Source: JAQVYV01 sp964507305 (GTDB lineage Bacteria; Bacillota; Clostridia; Saccharofermentanales; UBA5734). From it: 64,000 bases of DNA. The notes under the pieces are model-generated. The model was given only the letters and a program-made list of their open reading frames with translations, was not told the origin of the DNA and made no database searches. Position numbers and translations under genes: made by a program. The stretch lies in NCBI GenBank assembly GCA_964507305.1, contig CAZDPQ010000001.1, positions 30,448 through 94,447 of the forward strand. The letters run 5' to 3'. Below, in pieces: positions 34,659 to 43,474 of the stretch (positions within the stretch are counted from its first letter, which is position 1; each line of letters opens with the position of its first letter).

Positions 34659-34679
34659 GCGGCTCTCCTTCCCGGGGAT

Positions 34680-34994
34680 AAAAAAACACTCGTCCCCGAT
34701 GAATCCATCAAGGACGAGTGCTTCAAAGTCACCCGTGGTGCCACCTTGCTTTGCGATGCCGAAAACATCGCACTCTCTGCGGAATACCGTCATATTCCCC
34801 GCAACTCACGTATGCGCCCACGTCACGGAATACTCGGGCCGGCCGCCTGACCGCGCCGTTCGCCCTTTGACCATGCCCTCCGCGGTCCATTTGATATCCT
34901 GCGTTGTACGGGACTCTCAGCGCCGCCCGCTCTCTGTAACCGCACGAATACCGTTATCTCCGCATCACCGGTTTAAAAAAGGTATATTCGGTTT
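34680..34994 (-). promoter_or_regulatory. T-box leader (tryptophan) of the trp operon
   Basis: The minus-strand leader of about 315 nt holds the T-box sequence AAGGTGGCACCACGG (34730-34749 region), which pairs with the 3' end of uncharged tRNA. A terminator follows (CACTCGTCC/GGACGAGTG stem, T-run to 34680). A stem III-like hairpin (GCGATG/CATCGC) precedes the T-box. A UGG triplet at 34887-34889 in AAATGGACC is the likely Trp specifier; another UGG at 34871-34873 is a second choice. High uncharged tRNA-Trp should favour readthrough into trpE. Confidence 0.88.
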
Positions 34995-35000
34995 GTCTGA

Positions 35001-35029
35001 AGTCTATACGGTCTGCATTATTTTGTCAA
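35001..35029 (-). promoter_or_regulatory. Predicted promoter of the trp operon
   Basis: The minus strand has TTGACA (35024-35029), then 17 bp and TAGACT (35001-35006); a TATAGA at 15-bp spacing is the alternative. The -35 element begins 4 bp after the stop codon of the upstream lipoprotein gene, with no terminator between. Confidence 0.7.
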
Positions 35030-35032
35030 GAG

Positions 35033-36421
35033 CTAATTTTGTATGGAACCTGCTCCGCCGAGCCAAGCGACTGCCGCTCTGTTGAAACCAAAGTCCGGCG
35101 AACGGCTGAAGTAGAAAAGACGGGTGCCCATGTCCGCATAGCTGAAAACGGCGACAACAAGGGCTCCGGAAGAGAACATCCGGTCAAGGTATTCCCTGGC
35201 GTCCTTTTCTTCCGTCAGGCCTGTCGCATAGCCTTCCACACAGCCGAAATACGGCATGTTCGGATCCGCGTCGTGTATCTCGGATTTCAGAACATCCAGA
35301 TCATAGGGGCAGGTGACCGGATTCATCGTGAAACCGGGCACACTGTAGGGATTCACCGCACACCAGGTAGGCGGATCGAACGTGGACTGGGTGATCCGGG
35401 ATGTCGACAGAGAAACCATGTGGGTGAATATTTTCATGCGCGGGATCCCGGACTCGAAAATCCGTTTGGAAACGTTCTCAGCAAAGTCATGGATCACCTG
35501 ATACAACAGTCGTCTTGTATAAGCTGAGACAGAGGTATTGTTCTGCTTCGCTTCCGTATCCAGCTTCACCTGGTCGTATCCCAGGGAGTGAAGAGCTGCA
35601 TAGCCGTATTGTGTGAATTCCCAAGGCTGCATGGAGTCCCCGGTGATGATGTCCGACGGTGGATCTCCGGGATCCAGTCCGATCAGGTTATTGTTTTCGG
35701 AATAATCCGGGATGTGGGTTTCCCATCCCGAAGACAGACCCGCGAAAAGATAGGCTTTTCCTTCCTTCCGCAGCTTTGAAAGGCGTTTGTTCAGCGGCTC
35801 CAGCACGCCTTTTTGCAGGGAATCGGACAACAGTTTCATAAATTCGGGAGATGCCAGATTCGGGAAAGCCGGGGAACGGAGCCACACTCCCCAGTTGAAC
35901 CAGAATGCCGGAAGTTTCCCGTATGCTTTCTGGCCGCCCCAGATTTCATCTTTTTCCGGAAAAGTCACCCACTCGCACATGTCGGGATGTTCGTAGAATT
36001 TCACGGCGGCATCACCACCGAAATATGTGGTGTAATTGGTGATGTCATCCAATTGGAAGTACACGGGGATATCGTATTTTTCGGCGTAATCGAAGCCGGT
36101 GTCGATCGTATGGCGCATCTGGTCGATCGATTGAGTGATCAGCATCGGTCCGACGACGCCGAACGCATACATCCTTTTCGACTTCGGATCGATCTCTCCG
36201 TACAGCTGCTTCATTTCCGGAAGGTAGCCTTCGATTTCATCTACATGCTTGTTCGTAAACATGAACATGAGATAACGGATCGGCTCCTCTTCATCGGCCG
36301 GCTGCTTCCCACATGACACGGCGGTCTGGAGCAGCAGGCAGGTGAGAATGAGAAAAGCTGCGGCAGCCTTCCTTCCGGAACTCATCCGGATCATAGTCTG
36401 TCCTGGGATCATGCGGCTCAT
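35033..36421 (-). CDS. Lipoprotein of an unrecognised family, paralogue of the protein at 46642-48216
   Basis: The protein has 462 residues with a lipoprotein signal (Cys37 in TAVSC). The mature part has aromatic and acidic motifs shared with its paralogue 10 kb away: VYFQLDD with NYTTYFG (121-134), WVTFP, FWFNWG (173-178), SGWETHIPDYS (231-241), MQPWE, and VNPYSVPGFTMNPVTCPYDLD (356-376), plus EGY (396-398). The pattern resembles a TIM-barrel carbohydrate-active enzyme, with Asp125/126 and Glu234 as candidate catalytic residues (inference). It follows a hairpin downstream of the surface-protein gene and is the distal gene of the sugar-uptake locus. It ends with TAG. I do not recognise the family. 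Confidence 0.7.
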   Translation of the reverse strand: MSRMIPGQTMIRMSSGRKAAAAFLILTCLLLQTAVSCGKQPADEEEPIRYLMFMFTNKHVDEIEGYLPEMKQLYGEIDPKSKRMYAFGVVGPMLITQSIDQMRHTIDTGFDYAEKYDIPVYFQLDDITNYTTYFGGDAAVKFYEHPDMCEWVTFPEKDEIWGGQKAYGKLPAFWFNWGVWLRSPAFPNLASPEFMKLLSDSLQKGVLEPLNKRLSKLRKEGKAYLFAGLSSGWETHIPDYSENNNLIGLDPGDPPSDIITGDSMQPWEFTQYGYAALHSLGYDQVKLDTEAKQNNTSVSAYTRRLLYQVIHDFAENVSKRIFESGIPRMKIFTHMVSLSTSRITQSTFDPPTWCAVNPYSVPGFTMNPVTCPYDLDVLKSEIHDADPNMPYFGCVEGYATGLTEEKDAREYLDRMFSSGALVVAVFSYADMGTRLFYFSRSPDFGFNRAAVAWLGGAGSIQN

Positions 36422-36468
36422 CTACGACTCCACTCCTTTCTGCGCCGACTCCGGCATCGGGACAGGGA

Positions 36469-36498
36469 AAGTCCCGCACGCCGGAGCGTGCGGGACTT
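36469..36498. terminator. Strong hairpin after the sortase-type surface protein gene
   Basis: A perfect 12-bp stem AAGTCCCGCACG/CGTGCGGGACTT with a 6-base loop lies between the surface-protein stop and the next gene. It has only short A/T tracts at its sides, so it may be a partial terminator or an mRNA-stabilising hairpin. Confidence 0.6.
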
Positions 36499-36520
36499 CA
36501 GCGGTCTGTCATGCCTGTGT

Positions 36521-37321
36521 TTATTTCCTCTTCCCTGCCTTCAGGAACAATCCCGAGGACGCGAGCGCAAGGCCGATCATGCCGATCATGGTTACATCGG
36601 AGGTCTGCGGGCTGGTGCCTTCGGTCGGCGCGGCGGTCGGTTCCACGGTTGGCGTAGCTGTAGGTGCGGCTGCGTTGGGATCGACGTCACTCACTTCGCG
36701 GACAGTCCAGGAACGGGCATTCGGTGCATCGCCGGTGCCGTCGTAGGCGGCAAACGCGAGGTAGGTATTGCCGGCTTCATCGGTAAAATCGGTCGTGGCC
36801 AGCGTGGCGAATGATGTGTTATCCGGATTGACCTTTGTCCCGTTCAGAAACAGGTTCCATGTGCTGTTGGCTTCGTCGCGCACAAATTCGAATTTCAGGT
36901 CGCCGATTGAATTCGCGGTGGTCTGTACATTTTCAAAATAAGCCTTGCTGAAGCTGGTCTGGTAGCAGGAAACATTCAGCGTGCCGCCGCGGTTCTTGAG
37001 CATCAGCACGATTCCATTGGGATCGTTGTTGAGGGGATTCATGGCATAATCGGAGGTGTTCACGAAAGCAAGGGCGATCCAGGCGTCAGCTGGCAAATCC
37101 ACGAGCTTGTCCACATTCATGTCGACTGTCAGATAGCCGGGGGTCAGAGGTGCTTTCAGGGATGCATCGGCGAACATGTGAACGCCGATCTCGTTCAGGC
37201 CGCAGGTGGAATAGTAGTCCCTCCACTCTTCGAGGGTTTGTCCGTTTGCGGCGGAAACGGACATTCCGCCGGCCAGGACAAGGGTCATGAGCAACACGGT
37301 GATCAATGCGATTTTCTTCAT
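36521..37321 (-). CDS. Secreted surface protein with C-terminal sortase-type signal
   Basis: The protein has 266 residues. A classical signal peptide (MKKIALITVLLMTLVLAGGMSVSA) is followed by a beta-sandwich-like domain (LPADAWIALAFVNTS, GIVLMLKNRGGTLNVS, WNLFLNGTKV). A Thr/Pro-rich stalk (TPTVEPTAAPTEG) leads to SPQTSD, a hydrophobic helix and KAGKRK. The last part fits an LPXTG-like wall anchor of the variant type common in Clostridia. The domain looks like a non-catalytic concanavalin-type or laminin-G-like lectin, similar in layout to the protein at 39646-40650. It belongs to the uptake locus and probably holds glycan at the cell surface. Confidence 0.72.
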   Translation of the reverse strand: MKKIALITVLLMTLVLAGGMSVSAANGQTLEEWRDYYSTCGLNEIGVHMFADASLKAPLTPGYLTVDMNVDKLVDLPADAWIALAFVNTSDYAMNPLNNDPNGIVLMLKNRGGTLNVSCYQTSFSKAYFENVQTTANSIGDLKFEFVRDEANSTWNLFLNGTKVNPDNTSFATLATTDFTDEAGNTYLAFAAYDGTGDAPNARSWTVREVSDVDPNAAAPTATPTVEPTAAPTEGTSPQTSDVTMIGMIGLALASSGLFLKAGKRK

Positions 37322-37369
37322 TTTCTCTCCTCCTTTTTATTCCTAAATGTGTTTTTCACATTTATGACA

Positions 37370-39643
37370 CTATTCTTCGATGGTGACAAACAATGCTCTG
37401 CCAGCCCCGATCGTTAACCCGGTCAAAGACAAATGCTCCTGAGACACATCGTTGGCTTCGAGTTCGCGCACATCGCCCGTGAAGGGATCCCAGATCCGCA
37501 CGGTCTTGCCGTTCCCGTTGAACTTGACCGTGATCGTCTGGTCTTTGGAATTCGTGTTGACCAGCATATAGACGCTGCGTCCCTGGAACTGTTCCTTCCG
37601 GTAGACGATGTTCCGGTTGCCCCCGGAAATCAGGATATCCCGGATATTCAGGTCTTTCATGCCGTCTGGTAGATCGTAGTTCGACACAAACTCCCGTACA
37701 TTCCCGTTTTTTTTCAATACCGCAAGCGCGCTCTCTGCCTTGTCCGCATCCGCCCCGTTTTCAGTCAGCACGGACCCGATGTCCTGAAGAAAGATCTTCA
37801 CTCCGCTATCCGCGGCTTTCCGCAGAAAATCGATCGTTCCGGCGCTGAGCGCTGGCGTCTGGGGAATGACAAGAACGCTGTATTCGCTGTTTCCCGGCGT
37901 TATGATCTTCCCATCTTTCAGCCGGCATCCCTGAAGATTAAGGAAATCGAGGTAGTCGTAATCGATCTGGTTTTTCAGGAGTTCGACGCTGAGTTCCCTG
38001 AAGTTGTCGCTGAGGTAACTGACGGATTTGTTGAAGCTGTAAAGATTTTCGGGAGCCGTTGTCTGGGTCCATATCCCTTCGATCGGGTAATAGACCGCAA
38101 CCCGCGCGATATGTTTTCCACCGTCCAGCATATAGCCGAATCGGCCGATGGTGTTGGTGAAGAGCCGGTTTTCATCCTCCGTCATGTTGTTGATGGGGTA
38201 ATACGAGTTGATCTGGCTGACTCCAAGGGCATACTGGACGGCGACCGAACCGATCCGGTCCATGACGCTTCCTTTGGTTCCGTCGAAAGCGTCCGACACC
38301 TCGCTCATCACCTTCTCACGTTTGGAATAGTCTGCTGCGGACGATGCGAATTTCACAGCGGTTGAAGCCCAGCCCAGCGCGGTCTCCGGATGGGAGGTCA
38401 GCAGATCGATTCCCGGGTACTGCATGTTTTTCATGATCTGGAGATAATCGCCTTCGAATATTGGATGTTTGCTGATATCTTCTTCAAAGAGCAAATGTCC
38501 GGACATAGCGATCCCGTGTTCATCGCAGAATTTTCCGATCTGGCCTGTGTAATTCTCCGCCACCAGTTCGGATAAAGTCCTGTAGTAATCCCATCGGAAT
38601 TTCAATGCTTCTTCCGAGTTCTCGGAAAAGAGGAGTGGCAGGTATTTTGCCGCTTCATAACCGCGGCGTTTCTTGAATTCGTCAAGTAGTTTGTCTCCGT
38701 AATTCGCGGTGGTCAGCAACGGGATCGCCGGATCCGGCGCGTCGATCACCGCGGGTGTCGTCGGCGGAGGATCGACAAAATATGTGCCCATCAAAGAAGG
38801 TTCATCTGTAAAAAACGCCTCGATTCCTTTGCCGAAATACTGTCCGACATGATCGAAATACCTCTGGTAAGTGACATCGATGAACTTCCGCACGGGATCC
38901 GGATCGAGCAGGTCGATGTACCGCCTGACTTCTGCCCAGTTGAATGCCGCGTGGGTATTTTCGAAGAAATTCTTCGAATATACGCAGACAGCAGTCCAGC
39001 CGGCTTCCGGAGCGGTCCAGGACAGAGTCCCGTCCGAATCCAGCCGATCGGAAAGGTCTTGATAGGCGGCATAGTCGATATTCTCGACAGACGTTCCGCG
39101 AAATGCAAACGCAGCAACACAGGCGATATGGCCGTACGGTTTCCGGATCGTCAGGGTCTCCTTCCCTTCGGATACCACGTTCAGGCAAACAATTCCTTTG
39201 GCCTGCCAGTCCATGTTATCCTTAAGGACCAGACCACCGGCCGAACCGCTGGGGTAACCGCGCTCGTCGTAGATCCACATCCGAAGCCCCTGATCTTCGA
39301 TCGTATACTTGACCAGGTCTTCGAAATCCGACCACATCTCATCGTTGACAAGATACTGTGCAAAGGATACATTCGTGACGACTCCGCCGTATCCGAGCCC
39401 TTTGAGATTGAAAACCGCAGCTTTGTCCAGGTTGCTGTGGATGACCGGTATCGGTCTGAAAGCAACATCCGGATCGAGAAATTCAGCATCGCTGAAGGTT
39501 TTCATCGGCAGATCGTCCACCGATGGCGCGCAGGATGAACCTAAAGCAGTAAAAATCAACATGACAGCCATTGCTCCGGTGAATAGAATTTTTCTCCATG
39601 CCTTGACAGGCATTTCAGGGACTTCCTGTAAAATTTTTCGCAT
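37370..39643 (-). CDS. GH106-like glycoside hydrolase lipoprotein (alpha-L-rhamnosidase-related)
   Basis: The protein has about 757 residues and a lipobox ALGSSC, so it is surface-anchored. The family-like motif MWIYDERGYPSGSAGG (about 122-137) and AFFTDEPSLMG (about 276-286) match GH106-related alpha-L-rhamnosidases, where acidic residues in the second motif are catalytic. AMSGHLLFEEDI and EVSDAFDGTKG are further barrel motifs; the C-terminal half is a Rossmann-like and beta-sandwich region. The start lies in a TGATC overlap with the upstream gene; an ATG at 39613 with AGGAAG gives a more compact signal peptide. The exact glycan substrate is unknown. It stops with TAG. Confidence 0.72.
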   Translation of the reverse strand: MRKILQEVPEMPVKAWRKILFTGAMAVMLIFTALGSSCAPSVDDLPMKTFSDAEFLDPDVAFRPIPVIHSNLDKAAVFNLKGLGYGGVVTNVSFAQYLVNDEMWSDFEDLVKYTIEDQGLRMWIYDERGYPSGSAGGLVLKDNMDWQAKGIVCLNVVSEGKETLTIRKPYGHIACVAAFAFRGTSVENIDYAAYQDLSDRLDSDGTLSWTAPEAGWTAVCVYSKNFFENTHAAFNWAEVRRYIDLLDPDPVRKFIDVTYQRYFDHVGQYFGKGIEAFFTDEPSLMGTYFVDPPPTTPAVIDAPDPAIPLLTTANYGDKLLDEFKKRRGYEAAKYLPLLFSENSEEALKFRWDYYRTLSELVAENYTGQIGKFCDEHGIAMSGHLLFEEDISKHPIFEGDYLQIMKNMQYPGIDLLTSHPETALGWASTAVKFASSAADYSKREKVMSEVSDAFDGTKGSVMDRIGSVAVQYALGVSQINSYYPINNMTEDENRLFTNTIGRFGYMLDGGKHIARVAVYYPIEGIWTQTTAPENLYSFNKSVSYLSDNFRELSVELLKNQIDYDYLDFLNLQGCRLKDGKIITPGNSEYSVLVIPQTPALSAGTIDFLRKAADSGVKIFLQDIGSVLTENGADADKAESALAVLKKNGNVREFVSNYDLPDGMKDLNIRDILISGGNRNIVYRKEQFQGRSVYMLVNTNSKDQTITVKFNGNGKTVRIWDPFTGDVRELEANDVSQEHLSLTGLTIGAGRALFVTIEE

Positions 39644-39645
39644 GA

Positions 39646-40650
39646 TCATTGGCCTTTCGAAGCCTTGCGCTTCAGAAACAGGAGAATTGCCGCCGCCAGG
39701 ATGATGGCTCCGCCCGCTATCCCGAGGATGATCGGAAGCGCGGAATTTCCGTCCGTTTCATCATCACCGGCCATTCCATCGCCCGATATCGTTGAAGCGG
39801 ATCCATCCGACACATCGGATGCCTCTTCCGAGACCGTGCTTTCTACAGGGACTTCAGAGGATGCCGTCAGGCTTTCCGGATTCGACACAGCGCTATCCTG
39901 CGAAACAAAAGAAGCTGCTGCGGAAGAAGCCGGTGCGGAAGATAACGCTGCCGAACTCGTAGGCTGAGCTGCTCCGAGTTCCTTACCGTTGATGGAGTTG
40001 ATGATGAATTCCGCAGGTTTACCATCCTGCGTATAGGAACCGACCAGGATGTATTTACTGCCGGTCGGGAAGATGACATCCTTAACTGCCAGCATCAGCT
40101 GCGCATTGTCATCGAGCTGGACATCATTGATCACCAGATGATAGAAATTCTGCTCGGTATCCCATTTCAGCACGATTTTATTCTTCTGGCCGACCTTGAG
40201 CGGCGTGCCCTTTTCCAACAGCCTCCATGAATTCAAGCCGTTGTAAATTTTTTCCATATACCCGTCGAGTGTGATCCGGAATGTGCCTTTATAATTATAA
40301 TAAAGTGCAACAAAGCCGGGAGTGTTCTTCTGATCTTCCAGACTGAACATGGAAGGTACGCCCATGAAGCTGACACAGATCCACGCGTCGTAATCGGTTT
40401 TATTCTCACAATACACCGGGGTGATCTCGACCGAAACATCCTGGGTGTTCTGGGGAACATTGTAAACGCCGTACGTAAGAGCATCAAGGCTGTCGGCTTT
40501 GAAATGGATCCCGTCGGTCTGGACAGTCGCCGTCGTTCCTGATAGCGTCCAATCCGACAATCCGTCCTCTGCCGAGCAGGGCACAAGGAAAAGGGACATG
40601 GAAAACGCCAGGGCGAGAGACAGGGCAAGCAGCTGTACCGGTTTTTTCAT
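39646..40650 (-). CDS. Membrane-anchored lectin-like surface protein
   Basis: The protein has 334 residues. After a signal peptide (LLALSLALAFSMSLFLVPCSA) comes a jelly-roll-like domain (VYNVPQNTQDVSVEITPVY, AWICVSFMGVPSMF, FRITLDGYMEKIYNG, KIVLKWDTEQNFYHLVI). A long Ser/Ala-rich stalk leads to a C-terminal membrane helix (LPIILGIAGGAIILAAAILLF) and KRKASKG. It has no clear sortase motif and is probably held by the helix. It resembles the sortase-type protein at 36521 in domain and layout. Its stop sits at the start of the GH106-like gene, implying coupling. Carbohydrate binding is inference. Confidence 0.68.
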   Translation of the reverse strand: MKKPVQLLALSLALAFSMSLFLVPCSAEDGLSDWTLSGTTATVQTDGIHFKADSLDALTYGVYNVPQNTQDVSVEITPVYCENKTDYDAWICVSFMGVPSMFSLEDQKNTPGFVALYYNYKGTFRITLDGYMEKIYNGLNSWRLLEKGTPLKVGQKNKIVLKWDTEQNFYHLVINDVQLDDNAQLMLAVKDVIFPTGSKYILVGSYTQDGKPAEFIINSINGKELGAAQPTSSAALSSAPASSAAASFVSQDSAVSNPESLTASSEVPVESTVSEEASDVSDGSASTISGDGMAGDDETDGNSALPIILGIAGGAIILAAAILLFLKRKASKGQ

Positions 40651-40693
40651 TTTTTCATTCCTCCATTCATTATGATCCGGTCTGCGCGGCGCT

Positions 40694-41605
40694 TCAGAAC
40701 GCCGTGAGCCGTTCCATGGCCATATCGACGAACCGTTTGCTGTCCACCTGCGAACAGACTTCCAGCATGGATCCCTTCTTGTCTTTTTTCCAATTGAAAT
40801 CCGAAAGATTGACCATGATCCCTCTTGCGTACATGCCGTGAAGCTCCACGGCGAAGCAGTGTTTCTCCCGGACGGTCAGGGTCGGGTCAAAAGCTGCAGC
40901 CACCGCGAGAGGGTCGTGGAGATAAACGTCGTGTCCCCAGTTGCGGCGCATAGCCATCAAAAATCGGATGCAGGGATGGGGATCCATGTCCAGCATCCGG
41001 ATCTGTTCTCCGCTCAGCTTGCATTGGAATGTCACATCGAGCCCGACCGCCGTGACGGGGATTCCGGAATCAAGGACGATCTGCGCCGCTTCCGGATCGC
41101 AGGATATGTTGTGTTCCTGGTAATTCATGAAATAGGCTCCGCCCATCATGACAATCCGCCCGATTTTCGGGATAAGGCCGCGATGCTGAGTGATGAAGAG
41201 TGCGATATTGGTCAGCGGCCCGAGTGTGACCAGTGTGAGCGGTTCGGCGCATGCCGCCGCGGTGTCTCGCAGAAATGTCACGGCATCCGTGTCCTCATCG
41301 AGCGGTTCCTCATCGGTATCATCGATATATGTATCCGGTTTACGACCGAAATCCTGAGGCACGCCGAATTTGACCGGATTGCATAAGGGGATGCCGCATC
41401 CGGGAATCACCGGCACCTTGTCCATCCCTCCCAGCCGAATCAAGCGCTTGGCGATTTTCGCGCGACGCACGGTGTCCTTGAACACCGTCGTCACCCCCAG
41501 AAGCTCGATTTCAGGACTTTTCATCGCAAGACAAAGGGCAAATGCGTCGTCGATGTCGTCTCCTATGTCCGTGTCGATGATTACCGGTATTTTTCTCATG
41601 CTCAT
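40694..41605 (-). CDS. Inosine-uridine-type nucleoside hydrolase
   Basis: The protein has 303 residues. The calcium-binding signature PVIIDTDIGDDIDDAFAL lies at the N-terminus. IVMMGGAYF, NISCDPEAAQIVLDSG and DVYLHDPLAVAAAFDP with a further aspartate complete the family pattern. These enzymes hydrolyse N-ribosidic bonds to ribose and base. It is cytoplasmic, with no signal. Its place after the ABC permeases implies that the imported substrate is a nucleoside or related glycoside. The ATG at 41605 has GGAG 6 bases ahead; a TTG at 41617 is less likely. Confidence 0.9.
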   Translation of the reverse strand: MSMRKIPVIIDTDIGDDIDDAFALCLAMKSPEIELLGVTTVFKDTVRRAKIAKRLIRLGGMDKVPVIPGCGIPLCNPVKFGVPQDFGRKPDTYIDDTDEEPLDEDTDAVTFLRDTAAACAEPLTLVTLGPLTNIALFITQHRGLIPKIGRIVMMGGAYFMNYQEHNISCDPEAAQIVLDSGIPVTAVGLDVTFQCKLSGEQIRMLDMDPHPCIRFLMAMRRNWGHDVYLHDPLAVAAAFDPTLTVREKHCFAVELHGMYARGIMVNLSDFNWKKDKKGSMLEVCSQVDSKRFVDMAMERLTAF

Positions 41606-41631
41606 ACATTTCTCCAAGCCGTTTTTTCGGG

Positions 41632-42462
41632 TTACATCTTGATAGAAGAGCTGATCAGCCCCTGGATGTAGTATTTATTGGCAAAAATGAACAGGATGAT
41701 CAGCGGGATGGAAGCGACCAGATAGCCTGCAAAGGTCACGGGATAGTTCATCGAGTATTGCTTCTGGAATGTAATCAGGATCCCTGCCGAAATCGTGAAC
41801 TTGCTGTAATCCTGGATCGTGATCATAGGCCAAAGATAGTCATTCCAGATCCCGACCAGGTTCATAATGGCTAATGTGCCCAGAATCGGGATGCATAGCG
41901 GAAGCGCGATCCGGTAATAGCATTGGAAATCGGTAGCACCGTCGATCTGCGCGGCTTCAAAAAAGTCCCTGGGGATCCCTTCGAAGAATGTCCTCAGGAG
42001 AAAAACGCCGAATATCGGGCCGCCGACGATAAGCGGGAGAATCAGAACCGCATAGGAATTGGTCAGGGCGAGACCTCTATACAGCATGAATGCAGGCACG
42101 AGCGTCAGAACGCCGGGCACCATCATGAGGGACACCACCATCATGTACAGGATCTGTTTTCCCGGGAAATTCATGCGGGCGAATGTATAGGCTGAGATGG
42201 AAGATAGGAAAAGCCCGCCCGATACACCGACCGCAGCGACCAGGATCGTGTTGATCAGATAGCGCCAGACGCTGGTGAACGCGGTCACTACATTGCTGAT
42301 CCGCAGCGGGAAGGTGGGGTACCACTTGCTGTAATCAAATGCAACATCGGATTTGAAGGCGCCCCAGAGTGCGATCCCGAGAGGGTAGATCATCATGAAA
42401 AGAAGCACGAGGATGACCAGATTCAGAGTTGATTGCCGTATGAAATTCCTCAGCTTGAGCAT
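41632..42462 (-). CDS. Sugar-type ABC transporter permease, MalG/UgpE family
   Basis: The protein has 276 residues with six hydrophobic helices. The coupling EAA loop is FFEAAQIDGATDFQCYYRIALPL. The N-terminus (VILVLLFMMIYPLGIALWGAF) is standard for carbohydrate-uptake CUT1 permeases. It partners the permease immediately upstream and the binding protein. No ATPase gene is present here, so a shared MsmK-type ATPase elsewhere is expected. Confidence 0.92.
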   Translation of the reverse strand: MLKLRNFIRQSTLNLVILVLLFMMIYPLGIALWGAFKSDVAFDYSKWYPTFPLRISNVVTAFTSVWRYLINTILVAAVGVSGGLFLSSISAYTFARMNFPGKQILYMMVVSLMMVPGVLTLVPAFMLYRGLALTNSYAVLILPLIVGGPIFGVFLLRTFFEGIPRDFFEAAQIDGATDFQCYYRIALPLCIPILGTLAIMNLVGIWNDYLWPMITIQDYSKFTISAGILITFQKQYSMNYPVTFAGYLVASIPLIILFIFANKYYIQGLISSSIKM

Positions 42463-42474
42463 GCTATCCTCCTC

Positions 42475-43428
42475 TCAGTTGCTTGCGGCGTCATTGCCGG
42501 TCCGGATATACCGGAACGCAAGCAGGCTGATGAAAAAGATTGCCACGAACATGCTAGTGCCGATGGCACAGGCATACCCCATCCTGCCGGCGACAAATGC
42601 CTCGTTATACATATAATAGCCGGGAACAAAGGTCGCGTATCCAGGACCTCCATGTGTCAGGACAAGCTGGACGCCATAATCCTGCAGACCGCCGATGATG
42701 CCGAAAATGATGAAGTAGCGGAACTGTCCCATGAGGAGCGGGATGTCGATATGGAAAATCCGCTTTATGATCCCCGCGCCGTCCAAATTTGCAGATTCCA
42801 TCAGTTCACCCGACACGTTCATCAAACCGGACATATAAATCAGCACGCTGGTGCCGCCGATCCAGGGAAATCCCATGAAAATGATCGCAGGGATGACCAG
42901 GCGGATATCCCCGAGGTAGTTGATCACGGCATCCTGGGGAACCACATGAAGCGCCTTGAGCAATGCCGACATCAGCCCTATGTTCGGGTCGTACACATAT
43001 TTCCATATCAACAACCCGACGACGCCGGGCGCCACGATCGGAAGAAGGATGCCGATCCGGTAGCCCGACTGCAGCTTTGCGTGGCGGACTCCGAAAATCA
43101 ACTCTGCCATGAGAAATGGAACGATGATGCCGATCAGAAGCCTCGGGATCAGAAGGATGAACATCGTTTTGATGGAATTCAGGAAGATTTTATCAGTAAA
43201 CAGCTCCTTGAAGTTTCCGAGACCGATGAAATCCGCATTCCCGACACCGTCCCAGTCGAAAAACGAGCGGAAGATGCCACTGAGCGGTGGATAATAGCAG
43301 AAAATGAACAGCCCGAGGAACATCGGAGTCAGATAAAGATAAGCCTTCCGGCTTTTCCATATCCTGGAAGCCAGTCCGTCCGTTCCGCGGCTCCATGTTG
43401 CTGTACCGTTTGCTGTCACTGGTTTCAT
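42475..43428 (-). CDS. Sugar-type ABC transporter permease, MalF/UgpA family
   Basis: The protein has 317 residues. A soluble N-terminal tail precedes six helices starting at AYLYLTPMFLGLFIFCYYPP. The EAA loop is ELMESANLDGAGIIKRIFHIDIPLL, which should contact the ATPase. It is 12 bp upstream of the MalG-type partner and follows the small anchored protein. Confidence 0.92.
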   Translation of the reverse strand: MKPVTANGTATWSRGTDGLASRIWKSRKAYLYLTPMFLGLFIFCYYPPLSGIFRSFFDWDGVGNADFIGLGNFKELFTDKIFLNSIKTMFILLIPRLLIGIIVPFLMAELIFGVRHAKLQSGYRIGILLPIVAPGVVGLLIWKYVYDPNIGLMSALLKALHVVPQDAVINYLGDIRLVIPAIIFMGFPWIGGTSVLIYMSGLMNVSGELMESANLDGAGIIKRIFHIDIPLLMGQFRYFIIFGIIGGLQDYGVQLVLTHGGPGYATFVPGYYMYNEAFVAGRMGYACAIGTSMFVAIFFISLLAFRYIRTGNDAASN

Positions 43429-43474
43429 GAAATGATTCTCCTGATCGGCTGCATTTGCCGATGCGCTGAAGGAT

